DNA from: a virus
Virus record (IMG/VR): IMGVR_UViG_3300021170_000006
Location: 1 to 34,613 of that record
DNA length: 34,613 bases
Reading direction: 5' to 3' (one strand)
Shown: in pieces, positions 11,165 to 17,882 of the stretch
How the letters are laid out: the number at the start of each line of letters is the position of its first letter
How positions within the stretch are numbered: position 1 is the stretch's first letter
The notes under the pieces: model-generated
What the model saw: only the letters and a program-made list of their open reading frames with translations
Databases searched by the model: none
What the model was told of the DNA's origin: nothing
Translations under genes and position numbers: made by a program

Positions 11165-12238
11165 ATGATTAAATCCGCCACTTCAGAAAATTTATCTAAA
11201 ATTTTTCCTGGTCGTACGATTGCTTTAAACACAGCTTATATCGACATATCCGGATCTATCACCGCCGGCGTTCTTCTCTCTCAGATGGTCTATTGGGCCA
11301 CGATAAAAAACTTTGGAGAGTTTTATAAAACCAACGAGGAGTTTAGGGCTGAGACCCGCTTGGGTGAATATGAGTTTAGAAAAGCTAAAAATGATCTGAT
11401 AAACCTCGGGGTTATAAAGTGCACGAGAAGGGGCATACCAGCGGTAAGCTACTATCTTGTGGATGTGGATAGGCTATCAGAGCTTCTATCTGGTATTTCT
11501 CTCCCAACAGTACGTGTGGAAACCACGCACCATACGTGTGGAAACCACGCATCTATATATAGAACAGAGATTACTACACAGATTACTACAAAAGAAAAAG
11601 AAGAAGAAAAAGAAACCTCGCCTCCGGCTCGTGTTTTTTGTTCTAAAAAAATTGATGAAGAATTTGAAGAGGCTTACCAGGTTTACGGAGTTTATAAATC
11701 CAAGGGCTATGCTGAGGATGCCTATAAGAAAGCACGCAAGGCTGGTATAAGCCATTATGAGATCATGAAAGGAATTGAGGCTTATAAGTACGATCGGGAT
11801 CAACAGACGCTTAGAAATAACTGGATGCCCGCTCATATGAACTTCAATAGCTGGCTAAGGGCTAAGAAATGGCTAGATAAAGTTGAATTTGTTAAGATTT
11901 CAAATGAAGAAATAGAGAGGATGGAAAAGATTTTTCATGAAGATTTAAAACTTCAATCTGAAATTCACATAGAAAACTTGCCGCCGAAAACTTGGGGTAA
12001 GGTAAGTTCTATCTTGGCTGAAAAGCTAGGGGTACATTCATATAAATCTTGGATAGCGCCGCTAAGACCTAAGTTATTAACGGAGGATGGTTGTTTGTCT
12101 TTAGAGGCCCCAACGCGATTTATCTCGGATTGGGTTGATAGAAACTATGGAAAAGATTTGCTACTGGCCTTCCAAAAGATTAGTCGATCCATTTTGGATA
12201 TTAAAATCATACCGGCCCCATCGCTTAGGGCCGCTTAA
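11165..12238 (+). CDS. Replication initiator: winged helix plus DnaA domain I-like C-terminus
   Basis: A 357-residue protein with three parts. Residues about 1-105 resemble the winged-helix N-terminus of phage replication organisers (I-T-A-G-V-L-L-S-Q-M-V-Y-W, F-Y-K-T-N-E-E-F-R-A-E-T, Y-E-F-R-K-A-K-N-D-L). Residues about 165-240 resemble the middle region of O-type or loader-type proteins, ending W-M-P-A-H-M-N-F-N-S-W-L-R-A-K-K-W. Residues about 275-345 match DnaA domain I: T-W-G-K-V, Y-K-S-W-I-A-P-L-R-P, L-S-L-E-A-P-T-R-F-I-S-D-W-V. Domain I of DnaA binds DnaB and other partners, so this protein probably recruits host helicase. The linker (residues 116-142) is encoded by direct repeats that look like the origin. 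No helicase or polymerase gene is seen, consistent with host dependence. Confidence 0.85.
   Translation: MIKSATSENLSKIFPGRTIALNTAYIDISGSITAGVLLSQMVYWATIKNFGEFYKTNEEFRAETRLGEYEFRKAKNDLINLGVIKCTRRGIPAVSYYLVDVDRLSELLSGISLPTVRVETTHHTCGNHASIYRTEITTQITTKEKEEEKETSPPARVFCSKKIDEEFEEAYQVYGVYKSKGYAEDAYKKARKAGISHYEIMKGIEAYKYDRDQQTLRNNWMPAHMNFNSWLRAKKWLDKVEFVKISNEEIERMEKIFHEDLKLQSEIHIENLPPKTWGKVSSILAEKLGVHSYKSWIAPLRPKLLTEDGCLSLEAPTRFISDWVDRNYGKDLLLAFQKISRSILDIKIIPAPSLRAA
11511..11590. other. Putative replication origin inside the initiator gene
   Basis: Two identical 19-base repeats, TACGTGTGGAAACCACGCA, at 11511-11529 and 11533-11551 (22-base period), each with a GTGG-AAA-CCAC dyad. They are followed by ATATATAG and two GATTACTACA repeats (11569-11578, 11581-11590; 12-base period) and then a long A/G tract (to about 11614). 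Iterons followed by AT-rich repeats and a strand-asymmetric tract inside the initiator gene match the plan of lambda ori within O. The encoded linker is low complexity. Confidence 0.7.
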
Positions 12239-12252
12239 AGGGAGAGATATTG

Positions 12253-12315
12253 ATGACATATGCATCTATCCACGATAACGGTCTTGATTTGCATGCGGAA
12301 AATGCACTTGATTAA
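12253..12315 (+). CDS. 20-residue peptide after the initiator
   Basis: GGGAGAG lies about ten bases before ATG 12253. The peptide is M-T-Y-A-S-I-H-D-N-G-L-D-L-H-A-E-N-A-L-D. Length and lack of homology leave it uncertain; it may only be a relict of a longer gene. Confidence 0.3.
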   Translation: MTYASIHDNGLDLHAENALD

Positions 12316-12387
12316 AATAATTTTAAAAATAACTTAAAAGTTTAAGAATTAATTAATGTTTTTAGGTGATATAATTTCTTCAATAGC

Positions 12388-12479
12388 ATCCCTAAATCTA
12401 GGGATTTACTGAATAGAGAGTATATGACTGACAACATTGTACACCCAATTTTTGATCAATCTCCTAATATACTCTCTAT
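12388..12479 (+). promoter_or_regulatory. Two inverted repeats before the nuclease gene
   Basis: First: ATCCCTA (12388-12394) / TAGGGAT (12399-12405), 4-base loop. Second: ATAGAGAGTATA (12413-12424) / TATACTCTCTAT (12468-12479), a perfect 12-bp repeat with 43 bases between, followed by CTTTTTAA and then the ATG at 12488. It could be a terminator-like attenuator. A 30-codon ORF starts at 12424, at the end of the left arm, runs through the right arm and ends at 12516 within the nuclease gene, so its translation could open the structure. Confidence 0.5.
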
Positions 12480-12487
12480 CTTTTTAA

Positions 12488-12889
12488 ATGAGAATTTACA
12501 CTCGCAAAGTCTCTAAACAATCTCAAGGAAAGCGGTCTGATCTTAATGACAAATATTTTCGATCATCATGGGAAGCTAACTATGCAAGAATTCTTAATTT
12601 TCTCCAAAGAAACAAACAAATCCATAAATGGGAGTATGAGCCTGATACTTTTTGGTTTGAAAAGATAAAACGAGGGACGCGCTCTTATACCCCTGATTTC
12701 AAAATATGGGATAAGGAAGATTCCGAGCCCCATTACATTGAAATAAAGGGATGGATGGATACGACTAGTCAGACAAAGTTAAGGCGTATGAAAAAATACT
12801 TTCCTCACATAAAGGTTACCTTAATTCAACAGAGAGAATACAACACTTTAAAGCGGCAAATGAAAGGATGGATTAGAAATTGGGAATGA
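12488..12889 (+). CDS. T7 endonuclease I-like PD-(D/E)XK nuclease
   Basis: A 133-residue nuclease. The candidate active site is E29 (S-S-W-E-A-N-Y-A-R), D70 in Y-T-P-D-F, and E85-x-K87 in Y-I-E-I-K-G-W. This order and the Y-T-P-D-F ... E-x-K-G spacing match phage T7 endonuclease I, which cuts Holliday junctions and other branched DNA to resolve recombination and replication intermediates. The size also fits (T7: 149 residues). The stop overlaps the next gene's ATG (ATGA). It may partner ERF functionally. Confidence 0.82.
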   Translation: MRIYTRKVSKQSQGKRSDLNDKYFRSSWEANYARILNFLQRNKQIHKWEYEPDTFWFEKIKRGTRSYTPDFKIWDKEDSEPHYIEIKGWMDTTSQTKLRRMKKYFPHIKVTLIQQREYNTLKRQMKGWIRNWE

Positions 12890-13344
12890 ATGAAGTTTTT
12901 GATAACGTCAAAATTATATATGACCACAATATTTTAATTATTAACAAAAAGGATATTTACCTACGCCCGAAAGAAATGGATATTTTCTCTATTGTTTATG
13001 ATAAAAAAGGCATTCCCGTTAGATTGGAAACAATTGTTCAGGCTATTTGGGGGAGATTAGAGGGAATGAATTCAATAAATTCCTTGCAAGTTCATATTAA
13101 CAATATCAATAGAAAAACTCGTCCCCATGGAATTTCTTTACAGAATATACGAGGCCGGGGTTATAAGATCGCGGAAACTCGTCCGTCTGGTAAGGACGTA
13201 ACTAATGAGATTGTTGAGATAAATGGAGAGAAAAAAACCGCTAGAGAATGGGCGACGCTATATGGGGTAGCAATATCCACTCTTTATAGCACCTATTCTC
13301 GTAGAAAGCCCATAGAACATTGTTTTAGAAAACTAGCATCGTAG
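12886..13344 (+). CDS. OmpR/PhoB-type winged-helix regulator with extra helix-turn-helix
   Basis: A 152-residue DNA-binding protein. Residues about 22-96 follow the Trans_reg_C winged-helix pattern: L-R-P-K-E-M-D-I-F-S-I-V-Y, then V-Q-A-I-W-G, V-H-I-N-N-I-N-R-K-T-R, and I-R-G-R-G-Y-K-I at the end. There is no receiver domain, so activity is not phosphorylation controlled. Residues about 108-148 form a second predicted helix-turn-helix (A-R-E-W-A-T-L-Y-G-V-A-I-S-T-L-Y). I chose ATG 12886, which overlaps the nuclease stop; TTG 12880 is less likely. A late-gene activator or repressor is plausible, since it precedes the packaging and structural genes. Confidence 0.78.
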   Translation: MNEVFDNVKIIYDHNILIINKKDIYLRPKEMDIFSIVYDKKGIPVRLETIVQAIWGRLEGMNSINSLQVHINNINRKTRPHGISLQNIRGRGYKIAETRPSGKDVTNEIVEINGEKKTAREWATLYGVAISTLYSTYSRRKPIEHCFRKLAS

Positions 13345-13618
13345 AGCAGTTCGCAGGCTTAAGTATATTCATGGCTATTTTATAGGATTCGGCGATGGCA
13401 TTTGGAGGAGGGATTAAATCTTGAATAGAAATGAGTGGAGAATCGGCCGGTAGGATTTCCACTTTTAGCTTTAAATACTCAACAAGAACCATGGCGTATA
13501 TTAATGCACGTTTAGGTTCCTTTTTATCAAATAGTGTTAAAGTTTCTTTAAAATAAGAATGAACTTTGTCACAGTTTTGATAAAGATTGAAGTATTCTTC
13601 GCATTCATTACTTTTCAT
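13325..13618 (-). CDS. 97-residue hypothetical protein, antisense insert
   Basis: The only - strand gene inside the long + strand block. GGGAG precedes ATG 13618. Predicted helical (Y-F-K-E-T-L-T-L-F-D-K-K-E-P-K-R-A-L-I-Y), with a Pro-rich patch (L-I-P-P-P-N-A-I). Its last 20 bases overlap the end of the regulator gene tail to tail. The orientation suggests a separate acquisition (moron) or an antisense control role. No family recognised. Confidence 0.65.
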   Translation of the reverse strand: MKSNECEEYFNLYQNCDKVHSYFKETLTLFDKKEPKRALIYAMVLVEYLKLKVEILPADSPLISIQDLIPPPNAIAESYKIAMNILKPANCSTMLVF

Positions 13619-13748
13619 AATTAACTCCCAATGCCATCTAATTAAATTATGGTTAATTGTTTTTTAAGTTTCAAGTGTTTTTATTAATTGTGTTTTATTA
13701 AAATTTAAGGTTATTTCTAGTTAATATAGAGAAATTAAGGAAAGTTTG

Positions 13749-14963
13749 ATGACTATAAAATGGGAAGAGCGCGAAGTTCAAATTAAAGATCTTAAGGATT
13801 ATGAGCGTAACCCTCGTCGTATAAACAAAGATCAATTCGAAAATCTCGTGAGATCCCTTAAAGAGGATGGTTATCACCAAAGGTTAATCGTCAATGAGGA
13901 TGGAACTATTATTGGTGGCCATCAGCGTAAAAGAGCTTTATTGGAAGCCGGATTTAAACCATCGGATAAGATCAAGGTTTTAACCCCTCTAGATCCTTTA
14001 TCACTTGAAGATTTTAAGAGGATAAATATCCGAGATAACCTTCCCTATGGTGAATATGATATGGATATGCTCGCTGCTGATTTTGATATTGATGAGTTGG
14101 TGGATTGGGGTATGGCTCCAGAGATGTTTCCTGATTTTGAAAAAATAGGATCTGAGGGTTTAACGGATGATGATGCTGTTCCTGAAACACCTAAAGATCC
14201 AATAACAAAAATTGGTGATGTATACGTCCTTGGTAACCATAGGCTTATGTGCGGGGATTCAACGAGTATGGATGCTATTGAAAAGCTTATGGATGGGCAA
14301 AAAGCCGATATGGTATTTACCGATCCTCCTTATGGAATATCACTAGATACAGATTATACTAGATTTGGTTCCACAAAATCGGTTAAGAGCTTAACCTTCT
14401 GCAAAAGTAAGAGATACGAATACGAAAAAGTAATTGGTGATAATGATGATTTTAAGAGCGAATTAATTACTACCATATTTGCCATTTTTTCTAATTGTAA
14501 GGAAATATTCATCTGGGGTGCCGATTATTTTATTGATCTTATCCCATTTTATAAAGAAGGATCGTGGGTTGTTTGGGATAAGAGAATCGATGAAAATCTA
14601 GATAAGGTTCAAGGTAATACATTCGAATTATGTTGGAGCAAACAAAAACATAAGAGACTTATAGCTCGAATTCTTTGGTCAGGACTAAATGGGATGGATA
14701 AAAATACATCAACAGGTGATGAGGGATTTAGGAGACATCCTACTCAAAAACCCACAAAACTTATAGAGTGGTTCTTTTCTCAATGGGGAAAACCAAATGA
14801 TAATGTGGTAGATCTCTTCGGCGGCTCCGGCTCTACGCTCATAGCTTGCGAAAAGACTAACCGTAAATGCTTTATGATGGAAATATCTCCACATTACTGC
14901 GATGTTATAGTAAAAAGGTGGGAAGATTATACCGGAAAGAAAGCTGAACTTGTTAATCCATAG
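13749..14963 (+). CDS. DNA methyltransferase with N-terminal ParB-like domain
   Basis: A 404-residue protein. Residues about 8-125 form a ParB/sulfiredoxin-like domain (E-R-N-P-R-R-I, I-I-G-G-H-Q-R-K-R-A). Residues about 155-400 form an N6-adenine or N4-cytosine methyltransferase with motif IV D-P-P-Y (192-195) before motif I D-L-F-G-G-S-G-S-T (about 355-363), the beta-class order, preceded by R-H-P-T-Q-K-P. It would transfer a methyl group from S-adenosylmethionine to DNA, probably protecting phage DNA. No partner restriction nuclease is seen. ParB-MTase fusions are common in phages. AAGGAAAG precedes the ATG. Confidence 0.92.
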   Translation: MTIKWEEREVQIKDLKDYERNPRRINKDQFENLVRSLKEDGYHQRLIVNEDGTIIGGHQRKRALLEAGFKPSDKIKVLTPLDPLSLEDFKRINIRDNLPYGEYDMDMLAADFDIDELVDWGMAPEMFPDFEKIGSEGLTDDDAVPETPKDPITKIGDVYVLGNHRLMCGDSTSMDAIEKLMDGQKADMVFTDPPYGISLDTDYTRFGSTKSVKSLTFCKSKRYEYEKVIGDNDDFKSELITTIFAIFSNCKEIFIWGADYFIDLIPFYKEGSWVVWDKRIDENLDKVQGNTFELCWSKQKHKRLIARILWSGLNGMDKNTSTGDEGFRRHPTQKPTKLIEWFFSQWGKPNDNVVDLFGGSGSTLIACEKTNRKCFMMEISPHYCDVIVKRWEDYTGKKAELVNP

Positions 14964-15024
14964 AAATATTTTCACACGTGAATTATTGTATTAATAATCA
15001 CAATTAAAAGATGGAGAGATAAAC

Positions 15025-15171
15025 ATGCCGCTAATTGAAGGTAAAAAAGCCAAAACCAAAGAAGGCTTTTCAGAGAATGTTCGTAGAGAAATAGAAGCAG
15101 GTAAACCTCAAAAACAAGCCGTTGCCATCGCTTATTCCAAGAAGCGTCAGAATAATAGAAAAAAGAAATGA
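15025..15171 (+). CDS. DUF6496-like small protein
   Basis: A 48-residue basic protein with the core R-E-I-E-A-G-K-P-Q-K-Q-A-V-A-I-A-Y-S, which I recognise from very common short phage and bacterial proteins annotated as DUF6496. The N-terminus M-P-L-I-E-G-K-K also fits that family. ATGGAGAG lies upstream. Function unknown. Confidence 0.8.
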   Translation: MPLIEGKKAKTKEGFSENVRREIEAGKPQKQAVAIAYSKKRQNNRKKK

Positions 15172-15175
15172 TTCC

Positions 15176-15406
15176 ATGAATGATAATGATTTATTTGATG
15201 AAGAATGGAAGAAGAGATATTCTGATCTAACCAATGATGTTGGCCTTATAATTCAAGGATATAAAATATCTCACATTTGGAATCTAGCTGTAGAATTACT
15301 TTTAACTTGCTGGAATAGTGCTGAATGGGAGCGTAGCAAAAATGATTATGTTAATGAGGTTGTAGAATTCCTTCTTGCGAAGATGGAAGAAGATAGAAGA
15401 AGATGA
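15176..15406 (+). CDS. 76-residue acidic helical protein
   Basis: I chose ATG 15176; an earlier in-frame start at 15122 would overlap the DUF6496-like gene. Contains I-W-N-L-A-V-E-L-L-L-T-C-W-N-S-A-E-W-E-R and a charged end (K-M-E-E-D-R-R-R). The ribosome site is weak. Lies between the methyltransferase and packaging genes. No family recognised. Confidence 0.65.
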   Translation: MNDNDLFDEEWKKRYSDLTNDVGLIIQGYKISHIWNLAVELLLTCWNSAEWERSKNDYVNEVVEFLLAKMEEDRRR

Positions 15407-15434
15407 AATCTTGGAAAGTTAGGAGAATAAAAAG

Positions 15435-15644
15435 ATGTCAATAGAAATAGAATGTCTTGATTGTAAATGTAATCTTATGAATTTCTTTGATTTTTGTGAG
15501 TTTTATAACATACATGGGATTGAAGAAGAAAAAATAGCCCCCTATTTTCCTCAACATGCTACTCATAATGTTGGAGTAACCATTCCAACAATTCATAACA
15601 ATGGAGAAACAACGGAAAATGCCTCCAAATCCACAGAATCTTAA
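15435..15644 (+). CDS. 69-residue Cys-containing protein
   Basis: AGGAG lies about 10 bases before the ATG. Four Cys are clustered near the N-terminus (E-C-L-D-C-K-C, then F-C-E-F), which could bind a metal. The last 44 bases overlap the DUF5681-like gene in another frame. Unknown function. Confidence 0.55.
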   Translation: MSIEIECLDCKCNLMNFFDFCEFYNIHGIEEEKIAPYFPQHATHNVGVTIPTIHNNGETTENASKSTES

Positions 15645-15990
15645 GAACTTTCCTCCTGGAAAGTCAGGTAATCCTAACGGAAGACCTAAAGGTTCATATT
15701 CAATAGTTAGCGAACTAAAGAAGATAATGAACCGAGAGATCGAATTAACCGATCCCTTTACTAAAAAGACCACTAAGGGTGAAATACGTAAGTTCTTAGC
15801 ATTACGATTAGCAACGGCCGCACTAAAGGGTAACTTACACGCTATTAGAGAATGCTTAGATAGAATGGATGGTAAGGCTTTTCAAGAGATAGAACAGCAT
15901 CAGATTATTGATGTGACCAATATTAACCTTAAGGGATTGTCTGATGAGACATTGCAGACAATTATAAGTGAAAATAATGAAGATGGATAA
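15601..15990 (+). CDS. DUF5681-like protein, probable small terminase subunit
   Basis: A 129-residue protein with the DUF5681 hallmark F-P-P-G-K-S-G-N-P-N-G-R-P-K-G-S at about residues 18-33, followed by helices (A-L-R-L-A-T-A-A-L-K-G-N, A-I-R-E-C-L-D-R-M-D-G-K). Proteins of this type usually lie just upstream of TerL in phages and are taken as small terminase or DNA-recognition subunits. ATG 15619 is an alternative start. The position 300 bases before TerL supports the role. Confidence 0.75.
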   Translation: MEKQRKMPPNPQNLKNFPPGKSGNPNGRPKGSYSIVSELKKIMNREIELTDPFTKKTTKGEIRKFLALRLATAALKGNLHAIRECLDRMDGKAFQEIEQHQIIDVTNINLKGLSDETLQTIISENNEDG

Positions 15991-16150
15991 ACAAAAAGAA
16001 ATCAACAAGGTTATTGCAGAGACAACTTTTGACATAAAGGATGCTGTGTTAGTAATTCCTAATGAAGGTATTCCTTACGTAAAACATAAAGATAAATTAA
16101 CAAAATATGAACAAAACTATGATTCTATAGATTTAATACGTAAACAGTGA
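15977..16150 (+). CDS. 57-residue hypothetical protein
   Basis: Starts within the end of the DUF5681-like gene (ATG 15977, alternatively 15983) and ends TGA at 16148-16150. Charged, with V-L-V-I-P-N-E-G-I-P-Y-V-K-H-K-D-K-L in the centre. The sequence GTGAAAATAATGAAGATG at its start resembles that at the start of the next gene (16147), hinting at a local duplication. Function unknown. Confidence 0.5.
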   Translation: MKMDKQKEINKVIAETTFDIKDAVLVIPNEGIPYVKHKDKLTKYEQNYDSIDLIRKQ

Positions 16151-16158
16151 AAATAATA

Positions 16159-16335
16159 ATGATGAAGATTAATCAAAAAAAAATTATTAATTATATAGAA
16201 AAAATTTTAGAGAAAGAGAATATACCTATTCCTAAACACTTGGAATTTAGAGATAAAGAAAAGGACTGTGATCTTATATTAAATCAATACAAAGAGAAAA
16301 CCACTGTTATCTCCCCTAGAAAAACAACTACTTGA
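16159..16335 (+). CDS. 58-residue lysine-rich protein overlapping TerL start
   Basis: ATG 16159 (or 16162) to TGA 16335. Lys/Ile/Glu-rich (I-N-Y-I-E-K-I-L-E-K-E-N-I-P-I-P-K-H). Its 3' end overlaps the apparent beginning of TerL in the +1 frame. It may be a separate small gene, or the 5' exon-like part of TerL if a frameshift occurs. Confidence 0.45.
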   Translation: MMKINQKKIINYIEKILEKENIPIPKHLEFRDKEKDCDLILNQYKEKTTVISPRKTTT

Positions 16336-17806
16336 AAAAGCTAAATGGGAATTTGACCGTCGTCGTATTCAAAACGAAGGCTTTATAGCATTCTGCAACG
16401 CTTTCGATTACCAATTAGCCCCACATCATGTTCTTATGGCTGAAAAGCTAGAGAAAACAATATACGAACCAAACTACAATCTAATCATATGCATGCCGCC
16501 TGGACACGCTAAAAGCCGATATGCATCCGTGTTGTTCCCATCATACTACCTTGGTAGATATCCTAACAAAAACTTGCTGATGATTACCCATACGCAGGGT
16601 TTTTCCAATAAATGGGGGAGGTTTTGTAAGCGCATTCTTCTTGAACCTAAGTATCAATATCTTATGGAAACGGAATTAAGACGAGATTCGCAGTCATCAT
16701 CTGAGTTTGGTTTAAATAACGGGAGTGAGTATTTTGGTTCGGGAATTCAAGGAAATATTACGGGCCAGAGGGGAGATATCATTATCATTGATGATCCCAT
16801 CAGAGGAATTGCCGATGCTGATTCTCTAACAATACGTGAAAAGATTTGGGATGCTTGGACTTTTGATATTCGTTCTCGAATAAGCCCTAATGCTTCAAAG
16901 GTAATTGTGGCTACACGATGGCATGAGGATGATTTAATAGGACGTGTATTAAATTCTTCTGATTCTAAAAATTGGGAGGTTATCAGTTTGCCAGCTATTG
17001 CTGAAGAAGATGATCCTTTAGGGCGTCAAATAGGCGAAGCATTATGGCCAGATTACATACCTATACATATGTTACTTAATGAAAAGACAACCCGTGATAA
17101 GGAAGACATTCGCTCGTGGAACTCTCTTTATCAACAGCGCCCTACAGCAGAAGATGGATACTATTTTAGAAAAGAATGGATAAAAAGAATCAATAAGATA
17201 CCATATGGTCTCAATTATTATGGAGCATCTGACTATGCGGTTTCTGAAGGAAAGGGCGATTATACTGTTCATATTGTTGTTGGGCACGATCCTAAGCGTG
17301 ACGACATATACATTGTGGATGTTTGGCGAAAGAGATCAATTTCTGATGAGTGGATTAATGCCTTTATCGATTTATCCTATGACTACGAGCCGTTAATGTG
17401 GGGTGAGGAAAGTGGTCAGATAATAAAAAGCTTAGACCCTATTATCATAAAGGAAATGAGACGTAATAATCATTTTGTCTTTCGTCAACAATTTCCAAGC
17501 CTAACCGACAAAACATCAAGATGCCGATCTTTCCAAGCTTATATGGCGGCGGGTCGCGTTTTCATAAAGGATGCTGACTGGACTGATGATTTGGTTAGAG
17601 AAATGCTATCCTTCCCTTCCGGTAAACATGACGATCAAGTAGATGCCTTAAGCCTTATAGGTCGTATGCTTTATGATATGATGGTCATTAAAAAGAAGAA
17701 AATACCTAAAAGCTTGTTTGGGTTTAAAGATAATCAAATTATCCTTCCTGGTATTCATGAGAAGATAAAACCTAAACAACAACAGCCCCTGTTCAAGAAG
17801 TTTTAA
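16304..17806 (+). CDS. terL: Terminase large subunit (TerL), start uncertain (CTG 16304?)
   Basis: A packaging motor ATPase-nuclease of about 500 residues. Walker A-like M-P-P-G-H-A-K-S (about 64-71), Walker B I-I-I-I-D-D-P (about 159-165), nuclease-domain acidic residues in G-A-S-D-Y-A-V-S and H-D-D-Q-V-D-A-L. Homology-like sequence clearly begins before the first ATG (16436): P-H-H-V-L-M-A-E-K-L-E and F-I-A-F-C-N-A-F-D-Y-Q-L. The frame is open from 16283, but no ATG, GTG or TTG occurs there. CTG 16304, with AAGAG upstream, gives a normal-length protein. A +1 frameshift from the 16159 gene is the alternative. ATG 16436 would cut the adapter-like N-terminus. Confidence 0.88.
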   Translation: MLSPLEKQLLEKAKWEFDRRRIQNEGFIAFCNAFDYQLAPHHVLMAEKLEKTIYEPNYNLIICMPPGHAKSRYASVLFPSYYLGRYPNKNLLMITHTQGFSNKWGRFCKRILLEPKYQYLMETELRRDSQSSSEFGLNNGSEYFGSGIQGNITGQRGDIIIIDDPIRGIADADSLTIREKIWDAWTFDIRSRISPNASKVIVATRWHEDDLIGRVLNSSDSKNWEVISLPAIAEEDDPLGRQIGEALWPDYIPIHMLLNEKTTRDKEDIRSWNSLYQQRPTAEDGYYFRKEWIKRINKIPYGLNYYGASDYAVSEGKGDYTVHIVVGHDPKRDDIYIVDVWRKRSISDEWINAFIDLSYDYEPLMWGEESGQIIKSLDPIIIKEMRRNNHFVFRQQFPSLTDKTSRCRSFQAYMAAGRVFIKDADWTDDLVREMLSFPSGKHDDQVDALSLIGRMLYDMMVIKKKKIPKSLFGFKDNQIILPGIHEKIKPKQQQPLFKKF

Positions 17807-17882
17807 TATAAATTAAATAATAATTTAAGGATTATTTAATACTTAACTTTGTTAAAGTGTCATTAATTTACTTAGGTATAAG

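Noticed and set aside
11457-11836. Overlapping ORFs in other frames inside the initiator gene
   Set aside because: Low-complexity shadows over the repeat and purine tract (poly-Lys or poly-Phe), without ribosome sites.
12266-12274. DnaA-box-like CTATCCACG after the initiator gene
   Set aside because: Two mismatches to TTATCCACA and a single copy, 650 bases from the iterons; expected by chance.
14974-15005. Hairpin-like sequence after the methyltransferase gene (GTGAATTATT...AATAATCAC)
   Set aside because: Needs a bulge and has no T run; too weak to call a terminator.
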